The notes beneath the pieces were generated by a model. It ran no database searches. It was not told the DNA's origin and saw only the letters and a program-made list of their open reading frames with translations. From Turicibacter sp. (GTDB lineage: Bacteria; Bacillota; Bacilli; MOL361; Turicibacteraceae): 31,923 bases of DNA. How positions within the stretch are numbered: the stretch's first letter is position 1; the number at the start of each line of letters is the position of its first letter. This document shows, one piece after another, positions 18,195-25,866 of this stretch. A program made the position numbers and the translations under genes. The stretch spans positions 1-31,923 of the forward strand of contig JAUMTV010000020.1 of assembly GCA_030531025.1 (NCBI GenBank), in the 5' to 3' direction.

Positions 18195-18270
18195 TGGTGG
18201 AGGATGACGGGCTCGAACCGCCGACCCTCTGCTTGTAAGGCAGATGCTCTCCCAGCTGAGCTAATCCTCC
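18195..18270 (-). tRNA. tRNA-Val (TAC)
   Basis: Acceptor GGAGGAT / ATCCTCC, anticodon TAC in loop CTTACAA, and an encoded CCA. 76 bases. Confidence 0.97.
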
Positions 18271-18276
18271 ACTTAA

Positions 18277-18353
18277 TGGTGACCCGTACGGGATTCGAAC
18301 CCGTGTATGCATGCGTGAAAGGCATGTGTGTTAAACCGCTTCACCAACGGGCC
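18277..18353 (-). tRNA. tRNA-Glu (TTC)
   Basis: Acceptor GGCCCGT / ACGGGTC with one G-T pair, anticodon TTC in loop CTTTCAC, and an encoded CCA. 77 bases. First gene of the operon, starting about 20 bases after the predicted P1 transcript start. Confidence 0.97.
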
Positions 18354-18378
18354 TAATCCGTTTTTTTGCGACTTTCTC

Positions 18379-18407
18379 ATTTTAGCACCTTTGTCGAATA
18401 ATGTCAA
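18379..18407 (-). promoter_or_regulatory. tRNA operon promoter P1 (proximal)
   Basis: Perfect -35 TTGACA, 17 bases, TAAAAT on the minus strand. The spacer begins TTATTCGACAA, shared with P2. Confidence 0.9.
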
Positions 18408-18447
18408 ATGTTTTTTCATTTTTCCACTCGCTCCTTGGTGCCTTTTA

Positions 18448-18476
18448 ATATTAACATCCTTGTCGAATAATGTCAA
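18448..18476 (-). promoter_or_regulatory. tRNA operon promoter P2 (distal)
   Basis: Perfect -35 TTGACA, 17 bases, TAATAT on the minus strand, 69 bases upstream of P1. About 18 bases around the -35 are identical to P1, so this is a duplicated promoter. Confidence 0.88.
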
Positions 18477-18485
18477 ACACTTTTT

Positions 18486-18532
18486 TTAAAAAAACTTAAA
18501 AAGCAGAATCAATTAATTCTGCTTTTTAAGTT
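18486..18532 (-). terminator. Terminator of the PAP2 gene
   Basis: Long inverted repeat, arms AACTTAAAAAGCAGAAT / ATTCTGCTTTTTAAGTT, followed by T runs on the minus strand. It separates the PAP2 gene from the tRNA promoters. Confidence 0.9.
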
Positions 18533-18538
18533 GCTTCT

Positions 18539-19363
18539 TTAATTTTTCTTAAACAAATAAGGATAAACTCCAAATCCAATAAAACTAACTAAGCTTTCTT
18601 TTAGAAACTTTAAATAGGTTGCTTCGATTGATAAACGATAAAATAATACATTTAAAATTAATAGTATTCCTACTCCTATTGTGAACCGTAATACTTTTTT
18701 AAGAGGACTACTATCAATTTTAAATTTAACAAATTTAGCTTCAAAACTTATTCCAATTATAAAGCCGATAAATCCCCCTATCGATCTTGCAAAATCTACT
18801 GATGAATTAAACACAAAAGGGAGAAAAATAATTAATGTTATTAAATATAATTGTGTTCGATTCTTTGACCACTTAAACAATTGATACGTTATATAACTAC
18901 TTAATCCCCCAAATATCATTCCACCCAACACATCTTTAGGATAATGTACACCTAAATATAATCGTGATAGTCCAACTAAAAGAATAATGATGATAAAGAC
19001 AAAGGCATACCTATATTTTTTTAGTAACAAATATAATGCACCATATGTTGATGCTGCTCCTTGCGTATGGCCACTTGGAAACGAATATCCTGTCGCTGTA
19101 TGAACACGAAGCGATCGAATTCCTTCCTCCCCCATTGGACGCTTTGCCTTTACAATATTTTTTATCGTGTTATTTAACAAGGAACTTGTAAAAAATGAAT
19201 AGCCAATGTACTCTCCCCATCTTTTATCGATGCACCAATAGACTCCTAGAATGATTGTCATAATCATAAAACTTTCACCTAACATGGTCACTAGTTGAAA
19301 AAAGCTATCGAGAAAAGGATTATGAATGCTTTGAATCATTCGGATGATATCTAATTCTGTCAT
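18539..19363 (-). CDS. PAP2-family membrane phosphatase
   Basis: A 274-residue integral membrane protein with all three phosphatidic-acid-phosphatase type 2 motifs: K68-x6-R75-P76, PSGH at 96-99, and S133-R134-x5-H140-x3-D144. Enzymes of this family dephosphorylate lipid phosphates such as undecaprenyl pyrophosphate, phosphatidate or phosphatidylglycerol phosphate on the outer face of the membrane. Roughly seven hydrophobic segments are visible. It is longer than a minimal PAP2 domain, with about 100 extra C-terminal residues forming three further membrane segments. The substrate cannot be chosen from sequence. The ATG follows AAAGGAG. It stands alone, between a long non-coding stretch and its terminator. 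Confidence 0.9.
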   Translation of the reverse strand: MTELDIIRMIQSIHNPFLDSFFQLVTMLGESFMIMTIILGVYWCIDKRWGEYIGYSFFTSSLLNNTIKNIVKAKRPMGEEGIRSLRVHTATGYSFPSGHTQGAASTYGALYLLLKKYRYAFVFIIIILLVGLSRLYLGVHYPKDVLGGMIFGGLSSYITYQLFKWSKNRTQLYLITLIIFLPFVFNSSVDFARSIGGFIGFIIGISFEAKFVKFKIDSSPLKKVLRFTIGVGILLILNVLFYRLSIEATYLKFLKESLVSFIGFGVYPYLFKKN

Positions 19364-19684
19364 GATTTACTCCTTTACTGTTATCTTTTTTCTATCTCAC
19401 ACTGAAACCTTCATCTCACTTACTCTTCATTAATAAAATCATGATTATGAAAGTACTATTTACTAAAAACTCAAATATGTTTTAAACTTTTAATATGTGA
19501 GTTCCTTAGCACCTTTGCTACACAATGAATAATGAGATAGAGGTCCTCTATAACAAACATTAACACTATTCTCAGCCTATAAGTAGTTGAATAGCTTTAT
19601 GAAACATCACTCAAGCTATAACTCTTGTTTTCATATAAACATATTAAATTTTACTTTTACTTATGATAAATATTTTTGTTGGTA
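19364..19684. other. Non-coding gap upstream of the PAP2 gene
   Basis: No open frame or RNA gene is recognisable on either strand. It contains a short perfect dyad ATAGAGG-T-CCTCTAT (19537-19551). On the minus strand near 19505-19535 there is a segment resembling the spacer and -10 side of the tRNA promoters (CAAAGGTGCTAA). I see no clear promoter for the PAP2 gene. Confidence 0.5.
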
Positions 19685-19713
19685 TAAAAAAATCTCTTCT
19701 TAGAAGAGATTTT
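19685..19713 (-). terminator. Terminator of the rhodanese gene
   Basis: AAATCTCTTCT / AGAAGAGATTT stem followed by TTTT on the minus strand, starting within a few bases of the stop codon. Confidence 0.9.
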
Positions 19714-20000
19714 TAGTGATTATAAAATTCAAGCATGCCACCTTCAACATTGATGACATCATAGCCTAAAGTTGTAAGGTATTCAGTGACCTGAGCAGTT
19801 CTTGCCCCTGATCGACAAATTAAATAATAACATGTTTCTTTATTCAAATAACTTTCAGGAGATTGAATTAACTTAGTCATTGGAATATGTTTAGCCTCTG
19901 CTAATTTAGGTAATGCTAAAAACTCTATATCCTCACGAATATCAATGAGATTAAGACTATTTAATTGATCTTTTATTTTATTAATATGTATTGATTTCAT
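19713..20000 (-). CDS. Single-domain rhodanese-like sulfurtransferase
   Basis: A 95-residue protein consisting of one rhodanese domain: LIDIRE (CH2A-like) near residue 18, AKHIPM, and the active-site loop C62-RSGA-R67, where C62 would carry the persulfide. Such proteins move sulfane sulfur in thiol or sulfur metabolism; the partner is unknown here. The ATG at 20000 is preferred over the ATG four codons upstream because GGTGA sits six bases before it, whereas the upstream ATG overlaps its only purine-rich stretch. Monocistronic, with a possible extended -10 (TGATAAAAT, minus strand, 20025-20033) just upstream. Confidence 0.88.
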   Translation of the reverse strand: MKSIHINKIKDQLNSLNLIDIREDIEFLALPKLAEAKHIPMTKLIQSPESYLNKETCYYLICRSGARTAQVTEYLTTLGYDVINVEGGMLEFYNH

Positions 20001-20024
20001 TTGATTCACCATCCTATCTCTATT

Positions 20025-20033
20025 ATTTTATCA
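20025..20033 (-). promoter_or_regulatory. Possible extended -10 promoter of the rhodanese gene
   Basis: TGATAAAAT on the minus strand, 25 bases before the start codon. The -35 region (TTTTTA) is poor. Confidence 0.4.
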
Positions 20034-20069
20034 CGATAATATCTCAGATAAAAATGGTATACTTCTATA

Positions 20070-20100
20070 GAAAAAGAGTTGATATCTCATCAACTCTTTC
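20070..20100 (-). terminator. Terminator of the cold-shock gene
   Basis: AAAGAGTTGAT / ATCAACTCTTT stem followed by TTC on the minus strand, just past the stop codon. Confidence 0.85.
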
Positions 20101-20105
20101 TCTAT

Positions 20106-20306
20106 CTATAATTTTTGAACATTTGAAGCTTGAGGCCCACGATCGCTCTGTGTCACTTCAAATTCTACTTTTTGACCTTCTTCTAATGTTTTAAATCCAT
20201 CACCTTGAATTTCAGAAAAATGTACAAATACTTCGTCACCATTATCAACGGTAATGAATCCAAAACCTTTGTCAGCATTAAACCATTTTACTATTCCTGT
20301 TGCCAT
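20106..20306 (-). CDS. csp: Cold-shock protein (CspA family)
   Basis: A 66-residue single OB-fold RNA chaperone. RNP1 is K13-GFGFI and RNP2 is V26-FVHFS, both complete. The length and GPQASNV C-terminal segment are typical of Bacillus CspB/CspC-type proteins, which bind single-stranded RNA and melt structure. The ATG follows GGAGG. Roughly 170 bases lie between the preceding gene's terminator and the start, enough for the long structured leader that controls csp translation in other bacteria; I cannot verify such a structure here. Confidence 0.96.
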   Translation of the reverse strand: MATGIVKWFNADKGFGFITVDNGDEVFVHFSEIQGDGFKTLEEGQKVEFEVTQSDRGPQASNVQKL

Positions 20307-20473
20307 AGTTAAAAAACCTCCAAAATTTAAATCGTATTACTAGTTGCCTTCATTTAAAACTACTATCTTAATTTTTAGCTTTTACAGATGTGCTTTAAGT
20401 GTGTTGGAACTATCACTTATATATTGGCTCAGTTTTTATTTTATATACGCTGTTTTCACACTTTATTTTACAA

Positions 20474-20507
20474 ATAAAAAAGTGACTAGCTAACTAGTCA
20501 CTTTTTT
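20474..20507 (-). terminator. Terminator of ypsC
   Basis: AAAAAAGTGACTAG / CTAGTCACTTTTTT with a short loop, continuing into ATTTG on the minus strand, immediately after the stop codon. Confidence 0.9.
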
Positions 20508-20508
20508 A

Positions 20509-21681
20509 TTATTCTGCAGAGGCTTCTTCTACTTGTTGAGCCACTACTCCATATTTTTGTTTTAAATTATTATCAAAATATTGATAGTAACGAGTTAAAA
20601 TACGTCCATTGTATAATTTACGATTTTTATCCGCTTCACGTGCGAACGCTTTTTCGAATTTAGAGAATGATGTTAAGATATTGAAATCCCAAGTTGATAA
20701 TTTACGTTTCATCATTCCTAATTTTTTATTTAACTTGAAGACTTCGTCTTCTTCACCAATACGTTCACCATATGGTGGGTTTGTAATCATATAAGCATAT
20801 TTGTAGTTAGAAGAGAATTTATGGAAGTCTAACTGATGGAATTCAATTGATTTTGCAACTCCTGCTTTTTCAGCATTTTGGCGAGCTGTACGTAAAACTT
20901 GTGAATCAATATCGTATCCGAACATACGTAATGAGTTATTTTTAATTGCTTTACGTGCACTATCGCGAACTTGTTCAAAGATTTCTTTATCCATTGATGG
21001 CCACTCTTCACAAACAAAGTTACGGTTTAATCCTGGTGCAATGTTGTTCCCGATTAACGCTGCTTCAATTAAAATAGTTCCTGATCCACAGAATGGGTCT
21101 ACTAATAAACGTTCTGGCTTCCAGCGAGATAATAAAATTAATGATGCCGCTAATGTTTCTTTTAATGGGGCTTCACCTGCATACTCGCGGTATCCACGTT
21201 TATGTAATCCTGGTCCAGTTGTATCGATTGTTAATGTAACAACATCTTTTAATAAAGCAACTTCGATTTTATAAACTGGTCCATCTTCAGAGAACCAATC
21301 TTGGTTATAGGCACGTTGCATACTTTTAACAACAGCTTTTTTTACAATTGATTGGCAATCTGGAACACTGTGTAATGTTGATTTAATTGATTTACCAACT
21401 ACATGCATTTTACCATTAACTGGAATATATTGACTCCAGTCAATTGCTTCGGTTTGATTAAATAAATCTTCAAATGTTGTTGCTTCAAATTCAGCAACTT
21501 TAATTAAGACACGATCAGCGGTACGTAACCATGTATTAGTAATCGCAATATCCATTTCATCTCCTTCGAAATGAACTTTACCATTTTCTAACCTTAAATC
21601 CTCGTATCCTAATTGTCTTAATTCTTTAGCAGTAACAGCTTCGATTCCAAAAGTCGTCGTTGCAATTAATTGATAATCCAT
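20509..21681 (-). CDS. ypsC: THUMP-domain class I rRNA methyltransferase (RlmL N-terminal / YpsC type)
   Basis: A 390-residue protein with an N-terminal ferredoxin-like plus THUMP RNA-binding region (residues 1 to about 155). A Rossmann methyltransferase domain follows: the SAM motif VDPFCGSGTILIEAA, GYDIDSQVL, and the catalytic NPPYGERIG, which fits N2-guanine methylation. It matches Bacillus YpsC in length and layout and the N-terminal half of E. coli RlmL, which modifies 23S rRNA. The exact guanine is inferred from those relatives. The ATG follows AAGGAG. Monocistronic, with a terminator directly after the stop. Confidence 0.92.
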   Translation of the reverse strand: MDYQLIATTTFGIEAVTAKELRQLGYEDLRLENGKVHFEGDEMDIAITNTWLRTADRVLIKVAEFEATTFEDLFNQTEAIDWSQYIPVNGKMHVVGKSIKSTLHSVPDCQSIVKKAVVKSMQRAYNQDWFSEDGPVYKIEVALLKDVVTLTIDTTGPGLHKRGYREYAGEAPLKETLAASLILLSRWKPERLLVDPFCGSGTILIEAALIGNNIAPGLNRNFVCEEWPSMDKEIFEQVRDSARKAIKNNSLRMFGYDIDSQVLRTARQNAEKAGVAKSIEFHQLDFHKFSSNYKYAYMITNPPYGERIGEEDEVFKLNKKLGMMKRKLSTWDFNILTSFSKFEKAFAREADKNRKLYNGRILTRYYQYFDNNLKQKYGVVAQQVEEASAE

Positions 21682-21875
21682 ATTTATTTCTCCTTACCTT
21701 AAAGTAACTGTTCGCATAAAACGAACGTGTACTGAGATGACTGTTATATTTAATATATCTTTAGTTTATCCATTTTATAGAGTCTCAAAACTCTGTTTTA
21801 TAAATCGTCAAAAACACCATTTTTAAGTTTATCACTAATCTTTAAACGTGGCAATAATTATCTTTTTATGTCTGA

Positions 21876-22907
21876 TTAAAGATCTTGTAATTTTTCTACG
21901 ACTAAATTCACTTTTTCGCAGATTTTATTAATACGTTCAGCAAAGGAATCCTCTAAATCAAGATAATGCTTTTCAACTTTTAACTCATGTAATGGAGGAA
22001 CAATAGAATTCGTATAATCAATAGATTCTAAAACAACAATCACTTCCTCTAAAGAAAGTTCTAGCTCCTTATCAAGCTTAACATCTGGCGTAGATTCTAA
22101 TAAGAAGTTCAAATCATAAGTTAAATGGTTGATATCTCGATAAAGTTCTGCAATATCCTGTAACATTTTTAATTCACTTAGTTTATTCTCTTTTTTTAAG
22201 AATGTAAACTCTGTCTTAAGTGATTCAATATTTGAGTAAATCAAATCTAAATCATTCATTTGTTGACTAAATAATTGAATATACCCTCTTTTTCCACGTG
22301 GCAATATTCGCTGAAACACTTGAGTCGTATATTTAAGCCCACTAAGAACTTGTTCGTTTGCATACTGTAATCTTTTTTCAGCGAATTTTTTATAATATAA
22401 ATTTGAAAAAATGTAGTTATAAAATAAGGCGATCAATATTCCTAAACTAAGGGCCATAATTCGTAAACGAAAAGTTAACCAGATGCTTGGTAATCCCACT
22501 TCATTTAATTGTAAATATTGTGTCATATAAATAGATGTAAAGATCGCCACAGGTGAAACAAGACGCCAATTAATTTTTAGACATACATATAACGTCAATA
22601 ACATCCCAACACTAACACTAAAAACATTGACACCAAATGCTAAAACTAAAACACCTGTTGCAGCTGCTCCAATGACGGAAGCTAAAACTTGACTGATTGC
22701 ACTACGGATTCCTAATCGATTAAGTGGCTCTAAATTATACATCACACCAAGTAAGACCGAGATCATATCTAAATTTGCAATCGGAAACTGTCTTCCAATG
22801 ATATATCCTGTCGCAATAGCGAGTAGTGATTTGGTTAAATATAAAGGCGAGTCAAAGAGATAGGCTTCTTGACCGAGTCCTAATGTTTTACTAATCCTAT
22901 GATTCAT
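21876..22907 (-). CDS. Aromatic acid exporter family (ArAE/DUF939) membrane protein
   Basis: A 343-residue protein. The N-terminal ~165 residues form about five to six membrane segments (LLAIATGYIIG, SVLLGVMYNL, VIGAAATGVLVLAFG, SVGMLLTLYVCL, LSLGILIALFYNY). A cytoplasmic helical domain rich in charged residues follows. This layout is the DUF939/ArAE_1 pattern of Firmicutes, related to FUSC proteins and thought to export aromatic acids; transport has not been shown for most members. The frame is open to 22949, but I start at the ATG at 22907, which has TTGGAGG five bases upstream. A likely -10 box (22948-22953) lies exactly where the longer version would begin. Confidence 0.85.
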   Translation of the reverse strand: MNHRISKTLGLGQEAYLFDSPLYLTKSLLAIATGYIIGRQFPIANLDMISVLLGVMYNLEPLNRLGIRSAISQVLASVIGAAATGVLVLAFGVNVFSVSVGMLLTLYVCLKINWRLVSPVAIFTSIYMTQYLQLNEVGLPSIWLTFRLRIMALSLGILIALFYNYIFSNLYYKKFAEKRLQYANEQVLSGLKYTTQVFQRILPRGKRGYIQLFSQQMNDLDLIYSNIESLKTEFTFLKKENKLSELKMLQDIAELYRDINHLTYDLNFLLESTPDVKLDKELELSLEEVIVVLESIDYTNSIVPPLHELKVEKHYLDLEDSFAERINKICEKVNLVVEKLQDL

Positions 22908-22947
22908 ATATTCCTCCAAGAGCTTTATTTCTATGTTTATCATGACC

Positions 22948-22956
22948 ATTTTAACA
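22948..22956 (-). promoter_or_regulatory. Extended -10 promoter of the ArAE gene
   Basis: TGTTAAAAT on the minus strand, about 40 bases before the chosen start codon. The -35 is weak (CACAGA). Confidence 0.5.
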
Positions 22957-22983
22957 CATATTTAACCTAATCTGTGCAAACAT

Positions 22984-23018
22984 TAAAAAATCCATTCAAT
23001 AAGATATTGAATGGATTT
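22984..23018 (-). terminator. Terminator of the uncharacterised membrane protein gene
   Basis: AAATCCATTCAATA / TATTGAATGGATTT stem followed by TTTAATG on the minus strand. Confidence 0.88.
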
Positions 23019-23021
23019 CAT

Positions 23022-23837
23022 TTATTTAATTTGAATCGCCCCATTAACTTGTTTCGTATACTTAATATTATTTTCATCTAGAATCTCCGTTAAAGCTAAG
23101 ACGATTTGATTTCCAACTTCATTTTGATCACTGACAAATTGATTATATATCTCTGTTACTTCATCTGTAACAGTTTCACTATTTGAAACTTGTATAATTA
23201 GTTGATCTAAACTCATTAATTTCAAATTTAATAGTCGTCCCATCTTGCTAAACGTTTCATCGTTCGTTGCTAGTAATTGTTGTGTTTTATTAATAATATT
23301 TTGCTGTTGGTTTTTTAACTCCTGAATATAGACTGAACTAATATTATTATTGCTAATATGCTCAGATAAACTTTGATTAATATTATTATGTAATACCATG
23401 AGTTCATCATATTGTTGAATATATTCAGTGACTGGACTAGTTGTCGTAATTCCAAATAATGCATAAACTTTATCTTGTGGAATAACACCCGCTGCATAAA
23501 GAACAGTTAACAAGACAACAACGAGCGGAAGTCCAATAAGAATTCCACGTAAGGCATCAGAAAATTGATTTTGTCTTGATAAATTAATATCTGTCATTTG
23601 TGACTTTTTACGTGTCGAACTGTATGATGAATGTGAGCTTCGACGTTTAGATTGACTATATCCCGCATACTGCCTACTCAGGTCATGATTTGCTTTGTAT
23701 TGAGGATTTTCAACATTATAGGTTTGATACGTTCGTAACTCATTCACTGATTGCTCTAATTTTTCTTGTTTTTCCTGCTCTTCTTCTTTCCAATGTTGGT
23801 ACCAATTCCTGTAGTAACTTTTATTTTTTGTCCCCAT
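23022..23837 (-). CDS. Uncharacterised single-pass membrane protein
   Basis: A 271-residue protein I do not recognise. The N-terminal ~95 residues are hydrophilic: a charged helix rich in E, K and Q (residues 14-34), then a Tyr/Ser/Arg-rich segment with SKRRSSHSSYSSTRKK. One membrane segment follows at about 97-118 (LIGLPLVVVLLTVLYAAGVIP). The outer C-terminal ~150 residues look helical and rich in Q and N (HNNINQSLSEHISNNN, QELKNQQQNIINKTQQLL), suggesting a coiled coil. Positive charges before the segment put the N-terminus inside. The ATG has GAGGTAG at short spacing, directly behind a strong dyad (23845-23869). It is divergent from an MFS exporter. Confidence 0.75.
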   Translation of the reverse strand: MGTKNKSYYRNWYQHWKEEEQEKQEKLEQSVNELRTYQTYNVENPQYKANHDLSRQYAGYSQSKRRSSHSSYSSTRKKSQMTDINLSRQNQFSDALRGILIGLPLVVVLLTVLYAAGVIPQDKVYALFGITTTSPVTEYIQQYDELMVLHNNINQSLSEHISNNNISSVYIQELKNQQQNIINKTQQLLATNDETFSKMGRLLNLKLMSLDQLIIQVSNSETVTDEVTEIYNQFVSDQNEVGNQIVLALTEILDENNIKYTKQVNGAIQIK

Positions 23838-23844
23838 CTACCTC

Positions 23845-23869
23845 GTTGCAACATCAGATGATTTGCAAC
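23845..23869 (-). promoter_or_regulatory. Inverted repeat next to a ribosome binding site
   Basis: GTTGCAA and TTGCAAC arms 11 bases apart, with CAT / ATG pairing inside. The hairpin ends immediately before the GAGGTAG of the downstream membrane-protein gene. It could be a translational control hairpin or a protein operator. Confidence 0.5.
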
Positions 23870-23999
23870 TTCCCCCTTTCAACTCTATTTCTTTATGTCT
23901 TAATACGTTTTAACTCTTTGTTACTAGAAGCATACGCAACTTAATAAACTCATATGATAAACAATGAATGAATTTCGTTCGACTTTTTAAGCTTACAGT

Positions 24000-24028
24000 T
24001 TGAGCTTATCTGTTAAATTTTATATAAT
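24000..24028 (+). promoter_or_regulatory. Promoter of the MFS gene
   Basis: TTGAGC, 17 bases, perfect TATAAT, about 33 bases before the start codon. Confidence 0.8.
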
Positions 24029-24060
24029 GATTACTAGTGACAACTTCACAAGGAGGATTT

Positions 24061-25236
24061 ATGAAACAAAACTCATTACGAAAATTTTTAATTTTTAACT
24101 TTTTAATTATGACGGTGTTTAATTTTGCTCACCCGGTAACTCCACGCTTAATTAATGAGTTACAACTACCGTCTTATATGTTTGGTTTATTTTTTGCGTT
24201 AATGTCTATAGGAAGCTATGTTTTCTCTCCTATTTGGGGAAGCCTTTCTGATTATAAAGGACGTAAAAAGTTTTTAATGTTTGGGGTTTTAGGTTATGGA
24301 GCCGCACAACTTGGATTTGGACTGAGTCAAACAGCTGCCGTGATTTCAATCTTTAGAGTTCTTGGTGGTATATTAAGTGTTAGTTACGTTGCTGTCACTA
24401 TGGCTTGTATTAGTGATTTATCTTCAAGAGAAAATCGTGCTAAATCGTTAGCTTACTTAGCTGCTACTACAGCCATGGGGGCTGCAGCGGGATTTAACAT
24501 TGGTGGTTGGCTTGGAAGCTCAGATTATAAAATCACATTTATTGTTCAATTCATTTGTTGTATTGTGTTAACGATCGCTTTATGGATTTTCACTTCTGAA
24601 ACATTAGAAAAGAAAAAAGATGGAAAAACAATCGTTGCTTTAAACCATCTAAAATTTAAAAAATCAAACATTGATTTTAAATCATTATTAGGAACACTTA
24701 TCTTAACAGTTGCTTTTATGAATATTACAACAACTTCTTATAACTCAACGATTGGATACTTTGTTGAATCTGATTTAAAACTACCAACTCAGTTAAATGG
24801 GTTAGTTTTAAGTATCGCTCCAATTTGTGCAATTTTAGTTAACTTCTTCATTAACCCGCGACTAGCAGCTAAATATGATGAGCTAAAAACGTTAATTGTT
24901 GTGATTGCACTAACTGCAGGTTCTTTATTTATGTGGGCATATAGTTCTAACATTATTATGGTAGGTATTTTCTTAGTTATTTTCTTTATCGTTCTTCCGC
25001 TTGCTCAGCCGATTTATCAAAGTATGATTTCTAAACATGCACAAGATAATGCAGGTGAAATTATGGGAATTCAAAATTCAGCTCGTTCACTAGGAATGGT
25101 TATTGGATCATTGATGTCAGGTTTCTTATATCAAATGGATAGCAAACTTCCATTCTTATTTGGAAGTGGAACAGCTGTCATTGCTTGCATCATTTTACTT
25201 TTACAATATCGTCGTAATAAAAAAACATCAGCTTAG
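24061..25236 (+). CDS. Major facilitator superfamily efflux transporter
   Basis: A 391-residue, 12-segment MFS protein. Motif A is clear in the first cytoplasmic loop (GSLSDYKGRKKFLMFG), and an ISDLSSRENRAKSLAY loop follows segment 4, the pattern of proton-driven drug/metabolite exporters of the DHA1/TetA-like group. Substrate unknown. The start is the ATG at 24061 with AAGGAGG seven bases upstream; the frame opens eight codons earlier at a GTG without a ribosome binding site. The TAG stop lies in the loop of a terminator hairpin shared with the converging phosphatase gene. Confidence 0.9.
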   Translation: MKQNSLRKFLIFNFLIMTVFNFAHPVTPRLINELQLPSYMFGLFFALMSIGSYVFSPIWGSLSDYKGRKKFLMFGVLGYGAAQLGFGLSQTAAVISIFRVLGGILSVSYVAVTMACISDLSSRENRAKSLAYLAATTAMGAAAGFNIGGWLGSSDYKITFIVQFICCIVLTIALWIFTSETLEKKKDGKTIVALNHLKFKKSNIDFKSLLGTLILTVAFMNITTTSYNSTIGYFVESDLKLPTQLNGLVLSIAPICAILVNFFINPRLAAKYDELKTLIVVIALTAGSLFMWAYSSNIIMVGIFLVIFFIVLPLAQPIYQSMISKHAQDNAGEIMGIQNSARSLGMVIGSLMSGFLYQMDSKLPFLFGSGTAVIACIILLLQYRRNKKTSA

Positions 25237-25249
25237 CTGATGTTTTTTT
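25221..25249. terminator. Shared bidirectional terminator containing both stop codons
   Basis: ACATCAGC / GCTGATGT stem with a TTA loop, A run before and T run after. The MFS stop (TAG, plus) and the phosphatase stop (TAA, minus) overlap in the loop. Confidence 0.9.
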
Positions 25250-25706
25250 GTTTACAGGCATAGCGTGACTCAATTTCATATTCTGTTAATCCTAAATTTA
25301 AAACACGATTCAATTTATATACACAATATTTATTTGGGTAATAGCGATTTGAAGTCCAAATCCATGAATCATCTAAGTTTAATAAATGACACACCGCAAA
25401 AGCGATAGCTGCACCTCGTGAAACACCTGCTAAACAATGAATGACAATCGTCTCTACCTCTTCTACATGCTCTAAAATAAAATCTCGAATTTGCAAACAT
25501 TGTTCTTCTGATAATAAGGTATGATTGTCTTCAACTGTTTCAATATCATCAAATGTTAAGGAAATTCTTTCAATAATCCGCGGATTTTTATAAAACGTTG
25601 GTAATTGAGTATGTGTTCCAATAATAGAAATTAATAAAGCAACTCCCATCCACTGATCATAGCTCCAGTTTTGAGCCTCTTCTTGACTCATAATTTTTAT
25701 TTCCAT
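25233..25706 (-). CDS. Dual-specificity / tyrosine protein phosphatase-like protein
   Basis: A 157-residue cysteine phosphatase. The P-loop HC-x5-R is intact as H90-C91-LAGVS-R97, followed by the helix GAAIAFAVCHLL; D53 or D54 (LTFDDIE) may be the general acid. The small size and layout resemble cytosolic atypical dual-specificity phosphatases found in many bacteria near mobile or accessory genes. Substrates could be phosphotyrosine proteins or phospho-metabolites; sequence does not tell. The ATG follows GGAGGGA. It converges with the MFS gene, the two frames overlapping by four bases at their stops. Confidence 0.85.
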   Translation of the reverse strand: MEIKIMSQEEAQNWSYDQWMGVALLISIIGTHTQLPTFYKNPRIIERISLTFDDIETVEDNHTLLSEEQCLQIRDFILEHVEEVETIVIHCLAGVSRGAAIAFAVCHLLNLDDSWIWTSNRYYPNKYCVYKLNRVLNLGLTEYEIESRYACKQKNIS

Positions 25707-25866
25707 TCAATCCCTCCTTCTTTATCCTTATTCTATTTTATTGCTATAATTAGTAAAAATATCTAAATTATAATCCTCTTTTTATCAAAACGTTCATGTC
25801 ATTTCGACAAATCTTTTCGGCTATTACTCCTACAATGTAATCGTATACAAAAGTAAGGAGGATTCT

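Noticed and set aside
18141..18356. Plus-strand open frame over tRNA-Val and tRNA-Glu
   Set aside because: It is antisense to two clear tRNAs and has no independent support.
18273..18476. Minus-strand open frame over tRNA-Glu and its promoters
   Set aside because: It is made of the two promoter copies and a tRNA; the repeated LTLFDKD/LTLFDKG residues simply reflect the promoter duplication.
21682..21875. RNase P RNA next to ypsC, as in Bacillus
   Set aside because: The gap is under 200 bases, too short for RNase P RNA, and none of its conserved features are visible.
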